Of a stretch of 13,071 nt of DNA, positions 7,210 through 12,431 are shown in pieces (position 1 is the first letter of the stretch; every line of letters begins with the position of its first letter). Source of the stretch: Chloroflexota bacterium (GTDB taxonomy: Bacteria > Chloroflexota > Limnocylindria > Limnocylindrales > CSP1-4); the NCBI GenBank assembly GCA_021812735.1, contig JAKAMV010000184.1, positions 1-13,071 on the forward strand, written 5' to 3'. Made by a program: the position numbers and the translations under genes. The notes beneath the pieces are model-generated. The model did no database searches and was not told the origin of the DNA. It worked only from the letters and a program-made list of their open reading frames with translations.

Positions 7210-8029
7210 CGGCCGCACCTCCCTTCTCGCTCGAGCCGAAGACCGGCACGAGCCAGTAGCTGAGGCGGTAGCCGAGGGCGGTGGCGAGCTTGCTCGCCTT
7301 CTCGATCGCGTCGTCGAGCTCGCGCCGACTCGGCTTCGAGATCTCGTCCGAGGGCTTGAAGCCCCGGGCGAGGTACTCGGAGATCGACGGCTTGCCCTTC
7401 GGACGCGGTGGCGGCGCCAGCTTCACCCTCCGGAGCCAGTCGTCGGGTGGTTCGGCGAGTCGCCGAGGCCGCTCGATGAGCTGACCGGTCTTCAGAGAGA
7501 AGCGGATGCCGTCGACGACGATCGCGGCCGAGTAGCCGAGTCGTCGCCGATCGAAGTCGCCCACGACGATGTGGAGCCCATCGAGCTCCGCCTCGTCGTC
7601 CTCGTCGATTGAGCTCGCATAGGCGCCGAAGCCCCCATGCGAGTGGATCGTCCCCACGAGTCGACCGCCGGACGGCACGTCGCCGTCCGCCAGGTCGAAC
7701 TTGACCGAGACGCTCGATACCTTCTGGGCCGGGACGACGAGGTCGAAAGACCCGTCGCGCCAGATCAGGAGGACGGCCGCCTCGGTCCGGTGGAGCCGGT
7801 AGACGGCGCGGAAGAAGCCGACGGCGCGTGCCATCAGGTCGGATGGGACCTTGGGCAGCGCGTAGTCGACGAACTCCTTGCCCTCCGGCAGGTGGGCGAT
7901 CCGGCCGACCTTCGTCTGGCTCAACCCGAGGAGGCTTCGCTTCCGCAGGTAGAGCCCGTCGCGAGCGACGACGAAGGCTGGCAGGGTCGCCCCCTCGAGC
8001 GATGGACCGGTTTCGAGGATCGGGAACAT
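7202..8029 (-). CDS. JAB/JAMM metalloprotease, PRTRC-A/Prok-JAB like
   Basis: In this 275-residue protein the metal-binding JAMM motif is intact: GTIHSHGGFGAYASSID gives H129, H131, S139 and D142 with the canonical HSH-x7-S-x2-D spacing. E83 in the strand TEAAVLLIW is a candidate for the catalytic glutamate. JAMM enzymes remove or process ubiquitin-like tags by cutting the bond after the tag's C-terminal glycine. About 75 residues precede the fold. A charged C-terminal tail with a helix follows (SRRELDDAIEKASKLA). The start is ATG 8029 (TGATG overlap with the helical protein's stop), or GTG 8032 just before it; GGGGAGG upstream serves either. Within the cassette it would process the small ubiquitin-like protein or deconjugate targets. 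That role is inferred from family and context. Confidence 0.85.
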   Translation of the reverse strand: MFPILETGPSLEGATLPAFVVARDGLYLRKRSLLGLSQTKVGRIAHLPEGKEFVDYALPKVPSDLMARAVGFFRAVYRLHRTEAAVLLIWRDGSFDLVVPAQKVSSVSVKFDLADGDVPSGGRLVGTIHSHGGFGAYASSIDEDDEAELDGLHIVVGDFDRRRLGYSAAIVVDGIRFSLKTGQLIERPRRLAEPPDDWLRRVKLAPPPRPKGKPSISEYLARGFKPSDEISKPSRRELDDAIEKASKLATALGYRLSYWLVPVFGSSEKGGAADG

Positions 8030-8286
8030 CACCGGTCACCTCCCCTCTCGGGCAGGCGGTGGATGAGTTGGACCAACCGTTCGAAGCGGCGTCGCTCGTA
8101 GACGAGCTGCTCCCGGATGGGACCCGACTCGCGGAAGACGTGAGCGAGCACCGTCAATGCGGCCTCCTCGAAGAATCGATCGGGCAGCGGCGTCGCCCGT
8201 TCGCCGAGAGCGGGAGCCATCCAGGCGGTGAGGTTCCGAGAGCGGACCTCCGGCGTCCGGATGAGGTGGTCACGAAGCGATGGCAT
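8029..8286 (-). CDS. small helical protein of the ubiquitin-like cassette
   Basis: This is an 85-residue protein with no motif I recognise. From residue about 38 it reads as amphipathic helices (FFEEAALTVLAHVF, then REQLVYERRRFERLVQLIHRL), so it is largely alpha-helical and basic. I chose ATG 8286: AGGAAGG lies 8 nt upstream, whereas the GTG at 8295 sits right against that site. It overlaps the E2-like gene by 17 nt and the JAB gene by 1 nt, so it is a firmly embedded member of the operon. Small alpha-helical proteins have been noted beside bacterial E2/JAB/E1 clusters, possibly as partners of the E2-like protein. That role is an analogy. Existence as a gene is well supported by the tight packing on both sides. 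Confidence 0.75.
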   Translation of the reverse strand: MPSLRDHLIRTPEVRSRNLTAWMAPALGERATPLPDRFFEEAALTVLAHVFRESGPIREQLVYERRRFERLVQLIHRLPERGGDR

Positions 8287-9043
8287 CGGTCTCACCTTCC
8301 TCGGGCGTCGGCGGGTCCGGCGTCAGAACCTCGACCTCCGCCGGTTCCTCCGGAATGGGTGTCCCGGCCGGCAGATCCGTGATCGCGAGCCCGGCCAGCT
8401 GCGCCACGACCTGGCGGAGGGTCCGCCAGTAGGGGTCGTACTGCAGCGACAGGGCCGCGAGCGGGTCTCGCCGGGAGCGGGACGCCCAGGCCCGGAAGCC
8501 GCCGCTGAACGGCAGCGGGTGCCGGCGGAGGTCCTGGTTGAAGCGGCTCCCCCAGAACGCGCCGATGAGGGCGTCGACTCGTTCGCCGACGCTCGCCCCG
8601 CTCACCCTGACCGATCCGAGACAGACGATCCCATCGTCGTTCGTGTTCGGCAGGGTCGAACAGAGAAGCGTCGCGTCGAGCGACGCGATCGGCTGCGTCC
8701 GGAAGTACGTGGCTAGCCCCTCGACCTGGTCGCCGATCGTCCAGACGACGAAGACGACGTACGGCACCGCGAGCCGATAGGTGGTCGGTTCGCTGTCCCG
8801 GCGCCGGCTGGCGTGGTACTCGATCGTCCGTCGCGACGGGGGCTGCTCGACGACGAAGACCTGGCGGTCGGTCGTCCCCGAGCGGATCCAGAAGCGGCAG
8901 CCGGTCGGCAGCCGAGGGGTGGTGGCGACCTGTGCCGTCGTGAGCTCGGTCAGGAGGTCTGGGAGGGTCACCTCCCGGTCGATGACCTCCGTGACCAGGC
9001 TCACGAGGTCGCCCTCGATGCGCAGGAACGTGCGCGATTGCAT
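8270..9043 (-). CDS. E2-like protein, PRTRC system B / Prok-E2_D type
   Basis: This 257-residue protein's central part matches the PRTRC-B/Prok-E2 family D pattern. A strand YRLAVPYVVFVVW (90-101) is followed by YFRTQPI, then ATLLCSTLPNTNDDGIVCLG (124-143), the family's 'P-x-N...G-x-C-x-G' stretch. C141 is the only cysteine in that conserved turn and is a candidate for accepting the ubiquitin-like protein; C129 is nearby. The C-terminus is a proline- and acid-rich tail. The open frame extends upstream to 9409, but that part is Arg-rich out-of-frame reading of the ubiquitin-like gene. ATG 9043 has AAGGGAG 10 nt upstream and begins sensible sequence. It follows the ubiquitin-like gene by 95 nt. 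An E2 would carry the activated tag from the E1-like enzyme to substrates. Whether this one is catalytic is not settled. Confidence 0.78.
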   Translation of the reverse strand: MQSRTFLRIEGDLVSLVTEVIDREVTLPDLLTELTTAQVATTPRLPTGCRFWIRSGTTDRQVFVVEQPPSRRTIEYHASRRRDSEPTTYRLAVPYVVFVVWTIGDQVEGLATYFRTQPIASLDATLLCSTLPNTNDDGIVCLGSVRVSGASVGERVDALIGAFWGSRFNQDLRRHPLPFSGGFRAWASRSRRDPLAALSLQYDPYWRTLRQVVAQLAGLAITDLPAGTPIPEEPAEVEVLTPDPPTPEEGETDAIAS

Positions 9044-9138
9044 GGCGTTCGAGCTCCCTTCTGCTGCGGGAGCCCGAAGCCGGACGAGACGAAGGCCTCG
9101 CCGGCTCCGGGCATCCGCGTTGCGGCTGGTGTCTTGGC

Positions 9139-9375
9139 TCAGCGGCCCTTGACTCCTGCCTGCTTCTGGAACTCGATCTCGTCGCCCGGGCGGACGACGT
9201 AGTCGTCCTGGACCCGGTCGCCGTTGACCGACACCGCGGCGTCGCGCGGGATGTTCAGGACCTGCTCGAGGACCTTCCAGATCCCGCGGATGGACTTCCC
9301 GGCGAGATCGAGATCGAGCTCGTTCACGCCGTAGATGACCTTCGTCGGGGCGGTCGTTGCTTCCATCGCCTGCAT
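9139..9375 (-). CDS. small ubiquitin-like (beta-grasp) protein
   Basis: This 78-residue protein has a beta-grasp look. A first strand (KVIYGVNELDLDLAG) is followed by a helix (IRGIWKVLEQVLNI), then the ThiS/MoaD/ubiquitin-like closing pattern AVSVNGDRVQDDYVVRPGDEIEF. The chain ends A-G-V-K-G-R: it has G77 but not the usual Gly-Gly, and one extra Arg. GGAGG lies 9 nt before ATG 9375. It is the first gene of the leftward cassette and its natural substrate protein. The E1-like enzyme would adenylate its C-terminus, perhaps after the JAB enzyme removes the last residue. A plain ThiS role is unlikely given the E2 and JAB neighbours. Confidence 0.8.
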   Translation of the reverse strand: MQAMEATTAPTKVIYGVNELDLDLAGKSIRGIWKVLEQVLNIPRDAAVSVNGDRVQDDYVVRPGDEIEFQKQAGVKGR

Positions 9376-10167
9376 GGCTGTGTGCCTCCGTGTTCGGGGT
9401 GCCGCTCACTTGAGGCGGAACCGGGCAGGCGAGGCAGTCGCGGCACGCTGCCTCTGAATCGATCGGCGAGGATCGGCCCGGGTCCGGCGCGCAAACCGCT
9501 GTTGAGCACCGGCGGGCGCGCTCGCCGCCGGCTCAGAAGTCGTCCTTCCTGGACATCACCTCCGTTCCGGCGCGGACGTGGTCCGCCACCCGAACGAGCG
9601 CAGCTCAGGACTGGACGAGCACTGGCCGCCGACGAGGAGCCCGAACTGTCCGAGCCGGTCACGCCACCGCCAATGAAGGACGGAGCGCCGACCGGCGTTC
9701 GGATCGCTCGAGGAGTCGTCCTCGGGAACGGTCGTCACAGGTCCAGCCGGAGCTCCACTCGCTCGAGTGAGCGGTCGGCGCGCCTCGCCATCGATCGCGC
9801 ATCGAGAGGAGCGCGATTAGCAGCGTCTGTGTGTGGTTGGAAAGGTGCGGCTGTCGCCGCGGACCGCTATGGATCCCGGCGCCGGCGCTGGCTGGGTCGC
9901 GGCTGTTGCCGTGGGAGCCCGTGCCGGAGGACTCCTCCATTGCCCGGCTTGGGCGATGGCGGCGGCCGGGTCTTGCGAGGTACGACGCTCGTCTCTGGCC
10001 CTGGCCGCCTACTCAGACCGTAGCGCCCACGCCTGCGTTTGTGAAGTGGTTTTCAGTGTATGATGTTGTGTAGTCGATTCTGGGCCCGTTCACCTGATCC
10101 GCACCTCCTTGTCGTCTTCGTCTTGGTGTCGGGCCGACCCCGCTCCGAGCCATGCGAAGCCAATCAC
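9376..10167. other. long intergenic region without a convincing gene
   Basis: Some 790 bp separate the leftward cassette from the rightward MerR operon. Open frames on both strands here are Arg/Ser/Pro-rich and show no family pattern. The leader of the ubiquitin-like gene, with its GGAGG, occupies the left end. One strong hairpin is at 9504-9534, and an AT-rich island at about 10038-10080 contains TATGAT at 10059-10064. I see no tRNA, rRNA, CRISPR or insertion-sequence ends. It may hold divergent promoters or an unannotated RNA. Confidence 0.5.
9504..9534. repeat. GC-rich hairpin in the intergenic region
   Basis: CCGGCGG (9509-9515) and CCGCCGG (9525-9531) form a perfect 7-bp inverted repeat around a 9-nt loop. 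GAG/CTC can extend it past a 2-nt bulge. No T-run follows on either strand. It lies 130 bp before the ubiquitin-like gene in that gene's direction, so it could sit in its 5' leader. The function is unknown. Confidence 0.35.
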
Positions 10168-10204
10168 TTGACTCGGTAGCCGCTACAGGGTCTACCGTGG
10201 CTGC
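10168..10204 (+). promoter_or_regulatory. MerR-type promoter-operator with 19-bp spacer
   Basis: The -35 box is TTGACT (10168-10173) and the -10 box is TACCGT (10193-10198), with a 19-bp spacer, the overlong spacing typical of promoters activated by MerR-family proteins. Inverted arms CGGTAG (10174-10179) and CTACCG (10192-10197) flank the spacer, and GTAGC-C-GCTAC forms an inner dyad. Transcription would start about 7 bp after the -10 box, on the A of the ATG at 10205. This implies a leaderless message and autoregulation of the whole operon. Confidence 0.75.
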
Positions 10205-10606
10205 ATGCGGATCGGTGAGATGGCCAGGCAGCTCGGTCTGGCGCCCGAGACCCTGCGCTACTACGAGCGGCTCGGGCTCCTGCCCTCGCCGGCCAGGAAC
10301 GGTGGCCATTACCGCGAGTACGCCAACGAAGACGCGGAACGGCTACGGCTGCTCATCGGGCTCCGCCAGCTCGATCTCCCCCTGGCCGTCGCGGCCAAGC
10401 TCGCGACAATGTGCACCGACGGCAGGTGCGGCGAGGTCTCCGAGGAGCTCCGGGCGGCGATCCCGGCCGAGCGCTCCAAGGTCCGCCTCCGGATCCGCGA
10501 GCTCCGTCATGTCGACGAACGCCTGGCGCTCCTGGAGCGCGAGCTTCGAGCTGGTCAGCGACCACGCGAGCTCATCCACCTCGAGCCAAGAAAGGAGGAC
10601 GCCTGA
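10205..10606 (+). CDS. MerR-family metal-responsive transcription regulator
   Basis: This 133-residue protein starts with the classical MerR helix-turn-helix and wing: MRIGEMARQLGLAPETLRYYERLGLL, then GHYREYANEDAERLRLL. The dimerisation helix covers about residues 80-115 (VRLRIRELRHVDERLALLERE). C70 and C75 in ATMCTDGRCGEV are candidate metal-sensing cysteines just before that helix, but the spacing is not that of mercury MerR or of CueR, so the metal cannot be named. No ribosome site precedes ATG 10205. The promoter position argues for a leaderless start. The stop overlaps the ATG of the Cys-rich peptide (TGATG), so the regulator and its small neighbour are translated together. The likely effector is a soft metal (Hg, Cu, Zn, Cd) or another thiophilic agent. 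Confidence 0.88.
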   Translation: MRIGEMARQLGLAPETLRYYERLGLLPSPARNGGHYREYANEDAERLRLLIGLRQLDLPLAVAAKLATMCTDGRCGEVSEELRAAIPAERSKVRLRIRELRHVDERLALLERELRAGQRPRELIHLEPRKEDA

Positions 10607-10689
10607 TGTGCACCTGTCCATGCGGCCAGTGCTGTGGCTGCTCGGCCTGTCGATGCGGCTGCCAGTGCGACGGCCATCGGAGGCGCTGA
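10606..10689 (+). CDS. 27-residue Cys-rich, metallothionein-like peptide
   Basis: A tiny gene reads M-C-T-C-P-C-G-Q-C-C-G-C-S-A-C-R-C-G-C-Q-C-D-G-H-R-R-R. It has ten cysteines in 27 residues, in CxC, CC and CxxC patterns, plus one histidine and a basic tail. The translation signals are very good: AAAGGAGG (10591-10598) lies 7 nt before the ATG, and the ATG overlaps the MerR stop as TGATG. Cysteine density of this kind points to thiolate metal binding, as in metallothioneins; its length is well below the usual bacterial metallothioneins (about 50-60 residues). It sits between a metal-type MerR and a thioredoxin-fold protein. It could act as a metal store, a metal chaperone, or a sensor feeding the regulator. 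A longer upstream reading frame from 10411 is an out-of-frame shadow of merR. Confidence 0.78.
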   Translation: MCTCPCGQCCGCSACRCGCQCDGHRRR

Positions 10690-10732
10690 AGCCACGTCGA
10701 CGACACGGGCGTCGCGTCCGGAGGCACCGAGG

Positions 10733-11047
10733 ATGGCGGGGACACACGACATCGAGCTTCTGTGGTTCTCGGACTGCCCGAACCACCAGGCGGCGCGGGC
10801 GCTCCTTCGGGAGGTCGTCGCCGAGGTCTCGCCCGAGTCGGTGATCCGTGACATCGACGCGACCGACCCTGGCGTGGCCGAGCGGCTGCGGTTCCCGGGC
10901 TCACCAACGATCCGGGTCGACGGCCACGATGTCCAGCCTGGATTCGAGGAGCCGGCAGACTACACGCCTCGCTGTCGGCTCTACTGGACCGAACAGGGGC
11001 TCGCTCGGATACCGAAACGAGAATGGATCGAGGCCGCCCTGCGTTGA
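10733..11047 (+). CDS. thioredoxin-fold protein of the metal operon
   Basis: This 104-residue protein begins with the strand IELLWFSDCPNHQAARALL, where the active-site position reads C15-P-N-H, a single cysteine instead of CxxC. The cis-proline loop GSPTIRVDG (P58) and the following strand are conserved, and a second cysteine, C81, lies in TPRCRLY. Small proteins of this type occur near mercury and other metal genes and are annotated as thioredoxin-like. With one active-site thiol it would act as a binding or monothiol enzyme rather than a disulfide reductase. ATG 10733 has GGAGG 8 nt upstream (10720-10724). It is 43 nt past the Cys-rich peptide, so it should share the MerR promoter. A longer frame from 10634 is possible but starts inside the peptide gene. 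Confidence 0.8.
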   Translation: MAGTHDIELLWFSDCPNHQAARALLREVVAEVSPESVIRDIDATDPGVAERLRFPGSPTIRVDGHDVQPGFEEPADYTPRCRLYWTEQGLARIPKREWIEAALR

Positions 11048-11061
11048 CCAAGCGCGCCTCA

Positions 11062-11077
11062 GGCAGCTCAGGCTGCC
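11062..11077. terminator. small hairpin after the thioredoxin-like gene
   Basis: GGCAGC (11062-11067) and GCTGCC (11072-11077) pair around a TCAG loop, 14 bp past the stop. No T-run follows, so as an intrinsic terminator it is weak. It would mark the end of the MerR operon. Confidence 0.3.
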
Positions 11078-11133
11078 GGATCCGGGATACTAGGCCCAGA
11101 GCCGTTCGATGGAGTTCTCGCTACAGTGATCCG

Positions 11134-11796
11134 GTGAGCGGTCGCGGCCTTCGGGCCTTCACGATCACCGGCGCCCTTGTCCTGGCGGCACTCGCCCTCA
11201 GCCATGAGCTGATCTACCTGCTCGCCCACGGCTTCGGCGATGGCTACGCCCGTGCGATGCAGGAGGGTGGCCACGACCGCTACTGGACGAGCTTCGTCCT
11301 CATCGTCCTCGTCGTGACTGGCTGCCTCGGAGTGATCGCCGCGGCGCAGTGGCGTCGACTCCGGCGACTCGCGGCCGACGTCCAGGCGGGCACCGCCCGG
11401 CTCAACGGCGGCGGTCTCGACCGGTTCCTCGAGCTCCTTCGACCGCTTTGGCTCCGGGTGTCCGCCGGCACGATCGCCGCCTACCTCATCCAGGAGAACG
11501 TTGAGACGGCGAGCATCGGGGCGGCGGTGCCCGGCCTTGGCGTCCTCGGCGGCGAGCACGCGATCGCGCTGCCGGTCCTGCTCGCGGTCAGCCTCGTCGT
11601 CGCGGCGGTCGGCGCGCTCGTCGCCTGGCGACGCGAGGTCCTGCTGGCCCGCATCCGCGCCGCCGCGCGACGCCCGCTTCGGGCTCCCGCCACGAACCTT
11701 CGCCCGGCCCTGGTCATCGATCGTCCTGCCGGTCGCCGCGAGGGACGCCGCAACGGCGTCCGGGCACCTCCGCTCGGGCTCATCCAGCCCGCCTGA
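11134..11796 (+). CDS. four-helix membrane protein of the copper block, unknown function
   Basis: This 220-residue protein has about four hydrophobic segments (residues 9-31, 52-72, 108-120 and 143-165) and a long basic C-terminal tail (about 166-210) likely in the cytoplasm. Polar conserved-looking positions lie in or near the helices: SHELIY (23-28), GHDRYW (46-51), IQENVE (119-124) and GEH (140-142). These His/Glu residues could bind metal, but that is inference. I start at GTG 11134. There is no ribosome site, but TACAGT (11122-11127) ends 7 bp before it, which would give a leaderless message. The in-frame start at 11023 lies inside the previous gene and adds non-membrane sequence. It precedes the CopC-like gene by 50 bp and is probably part of the same copper-handling unit. 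I do not recognise the family by name. Confidence 0.7.
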   Translation: MSGRGLRAFTITGALVLAALALSHELIYLLAHGFGDGYARAMQEGGHDRYWTSFVLIVLVVTGCLGVIAAAQWRRLRRLAADVQAGTARLNGGGLDRFLELLRPLWLRVSAGTIAAYLIQENVETASIGAAVPGLGVLGGEHAIALPVLLAVSLVVAAVGALVAWRREVLLARIRAAARRPLRAPATNLRPALVIDRPAGRREGRRNGVRAPPLGLIQPA

Positions 11797-11836
11797 TCCC
11801 ACCCGCCATCGCCGGAGGGGTGGGATCCCTCTCCGG
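11795..11836. repeat. two overlapping inverted repeats before copC-like gene
   Basis: GATCCCACCC (11795-11804) and GGGTGGGATC (11818-11827) form a perfect 10-bp stem that starts within the upstream stop codon. A competing pair, CCGGAG (11813-11818) with CTCCGG (11831-11836), shares bases with it and touches the GGAGG ribosome site of the CopC-like gene. No T-run follows. It may be a terminator-like element or a switch. The repeats are visible; the function is inferred. Confidence 0.4.
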
Positions 11837-11846
11837 AGGTGTTTCC

Positions 11847-12431
11847 TTGGCGCGCCCCTTCCTCTGCGCGGTCATCTGCGCCGCGCTCCTGTCGCTCCTC
11901 GCCAGCCCCGTCCTCGCCCACGCCGAGCTCGTCTCCGCGACACCCGGCCCGGGCGATGTCGTCGAGGGCGCCCCGGCGGAACTCGTCGCGACCTTCAACC
12001 AGGACCTCGACCCGTCGCGAACGTCGCTCGAGGTCCGTGACGCGTCCGGGTCGACCGTCGCCCGTGGCGGCGAGCTCGGCGATGGTCCCCGGGATTTCCG
12101 CCTGGCCCTGCCCCACCTTGAGGCCGGCGAGTACGAGGTTCGCTGGACGTCGTTCTCGGCCGAGGACGGCGAGCTCGCCCGCGACTCCTACACGTTCACG
12201 GTCGTCGCCGCGCCGAGTCCGTCGCCATCGCCGTCACCGTCACCGCCGTCCACGGCGCCGTCCGCCTCGCCCACCACGCTCCCGGCCACGCCGTCACCTG
12301 TGCCGAGCGCGACACCGGGATCCGAAACAACGTCCGCGGGTGGCGACGGCGTCCTCCTCCTTCTTCCAATCCTCGCCGCGCTTGTGGTCGCCGGCTCGAT
12401 CGTCTGGCTTGTCCGGCGGCGTGCAACATGA
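11847..12431 (+). CDS. CopC/YobA-like copper-binding protein, membrane-anchored
   Basis: This 194-residue protein has a signal peptide (about residues 1-24, ending PVLA), after which the mature chain would start at H25, the N-terminal His that binds Cu(II) in CopC proteins. The CopC pattern follows: HAELVSATPGPGDVVEGAPAE, then ATFNQDLD, and the final strand YTFTVV. A Pro-Ser repeat linker (about 123-160) and a C-terminal membrane helix (168-190, then RRR) anchor it outside the cell. An oddity is that the usual Asp-Gly-His copper site reads SAEDGEL, with Glu instead of His, so the site may be altered. The start is TTG 11847 with GGAGG 7 nt upstream. GTG 11820 is also in frame but sits directly against another GGAGG. 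The stop overlaps the CtaG-like ATG by 4 nt. Confidence 0.82.
   Translation: MARPFLCAVICAALLSLLASPVLAHAELVSATPGPGDVVEGAPAELVATFNQDLDPSRTSLEVRDASGSTVARGGELGDGPRDFRLALPHLEAGEYEVRWTSFSAEDGELARDSYTFTVVAAPSPSPSPSPSPPSTAPSASPTTLPATPSPVPSATPGSETTSAGGDGVLLLLPILAALVVAGSIVWLVRRRAT

Noticed and set aside
6178..7263. 361-residue open frame on the + strand
   Set aside because: Antisense shadow of the E1-like and ATPase genes, with low-complexity composition.
6756..8039. 427-residue open frame on the - strand
   Set aside because: Out-of-frame reading of the JAB and E1-like genes, Arg/Ser-rich; the overlapping frames carry the HSH and GCGGIGS motifs.
9044..9409. N-terminal extension of the E2-like gene back to 9409
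   Set aside because: The added 122 residues overlap the ubiquitin-like gene in another frame and are Arg-rich; ATG 9043 has its own ribosome site.
9556..9738. 60-residue frame on the - strand with GC-rich third positions
   Set aside because: Composition is passable (about 50 of 60 codons end in G or C) but there is no good ribosome site, no motif and no partner gene; left out for lack of support.
9382..10023. 213-residue open frame on the + strand in the gap
   Set aside because: Arg/Ser/Pro/Gly-rich without hydrophobic core or motif; typical chance frame in GC-rich DNA.
10411..10605. upstream extension of the Cys-rich peptide frame
   Set aside because: It reads merR in another frame; the ATG at 10606 has a near-perfect ribosome site.
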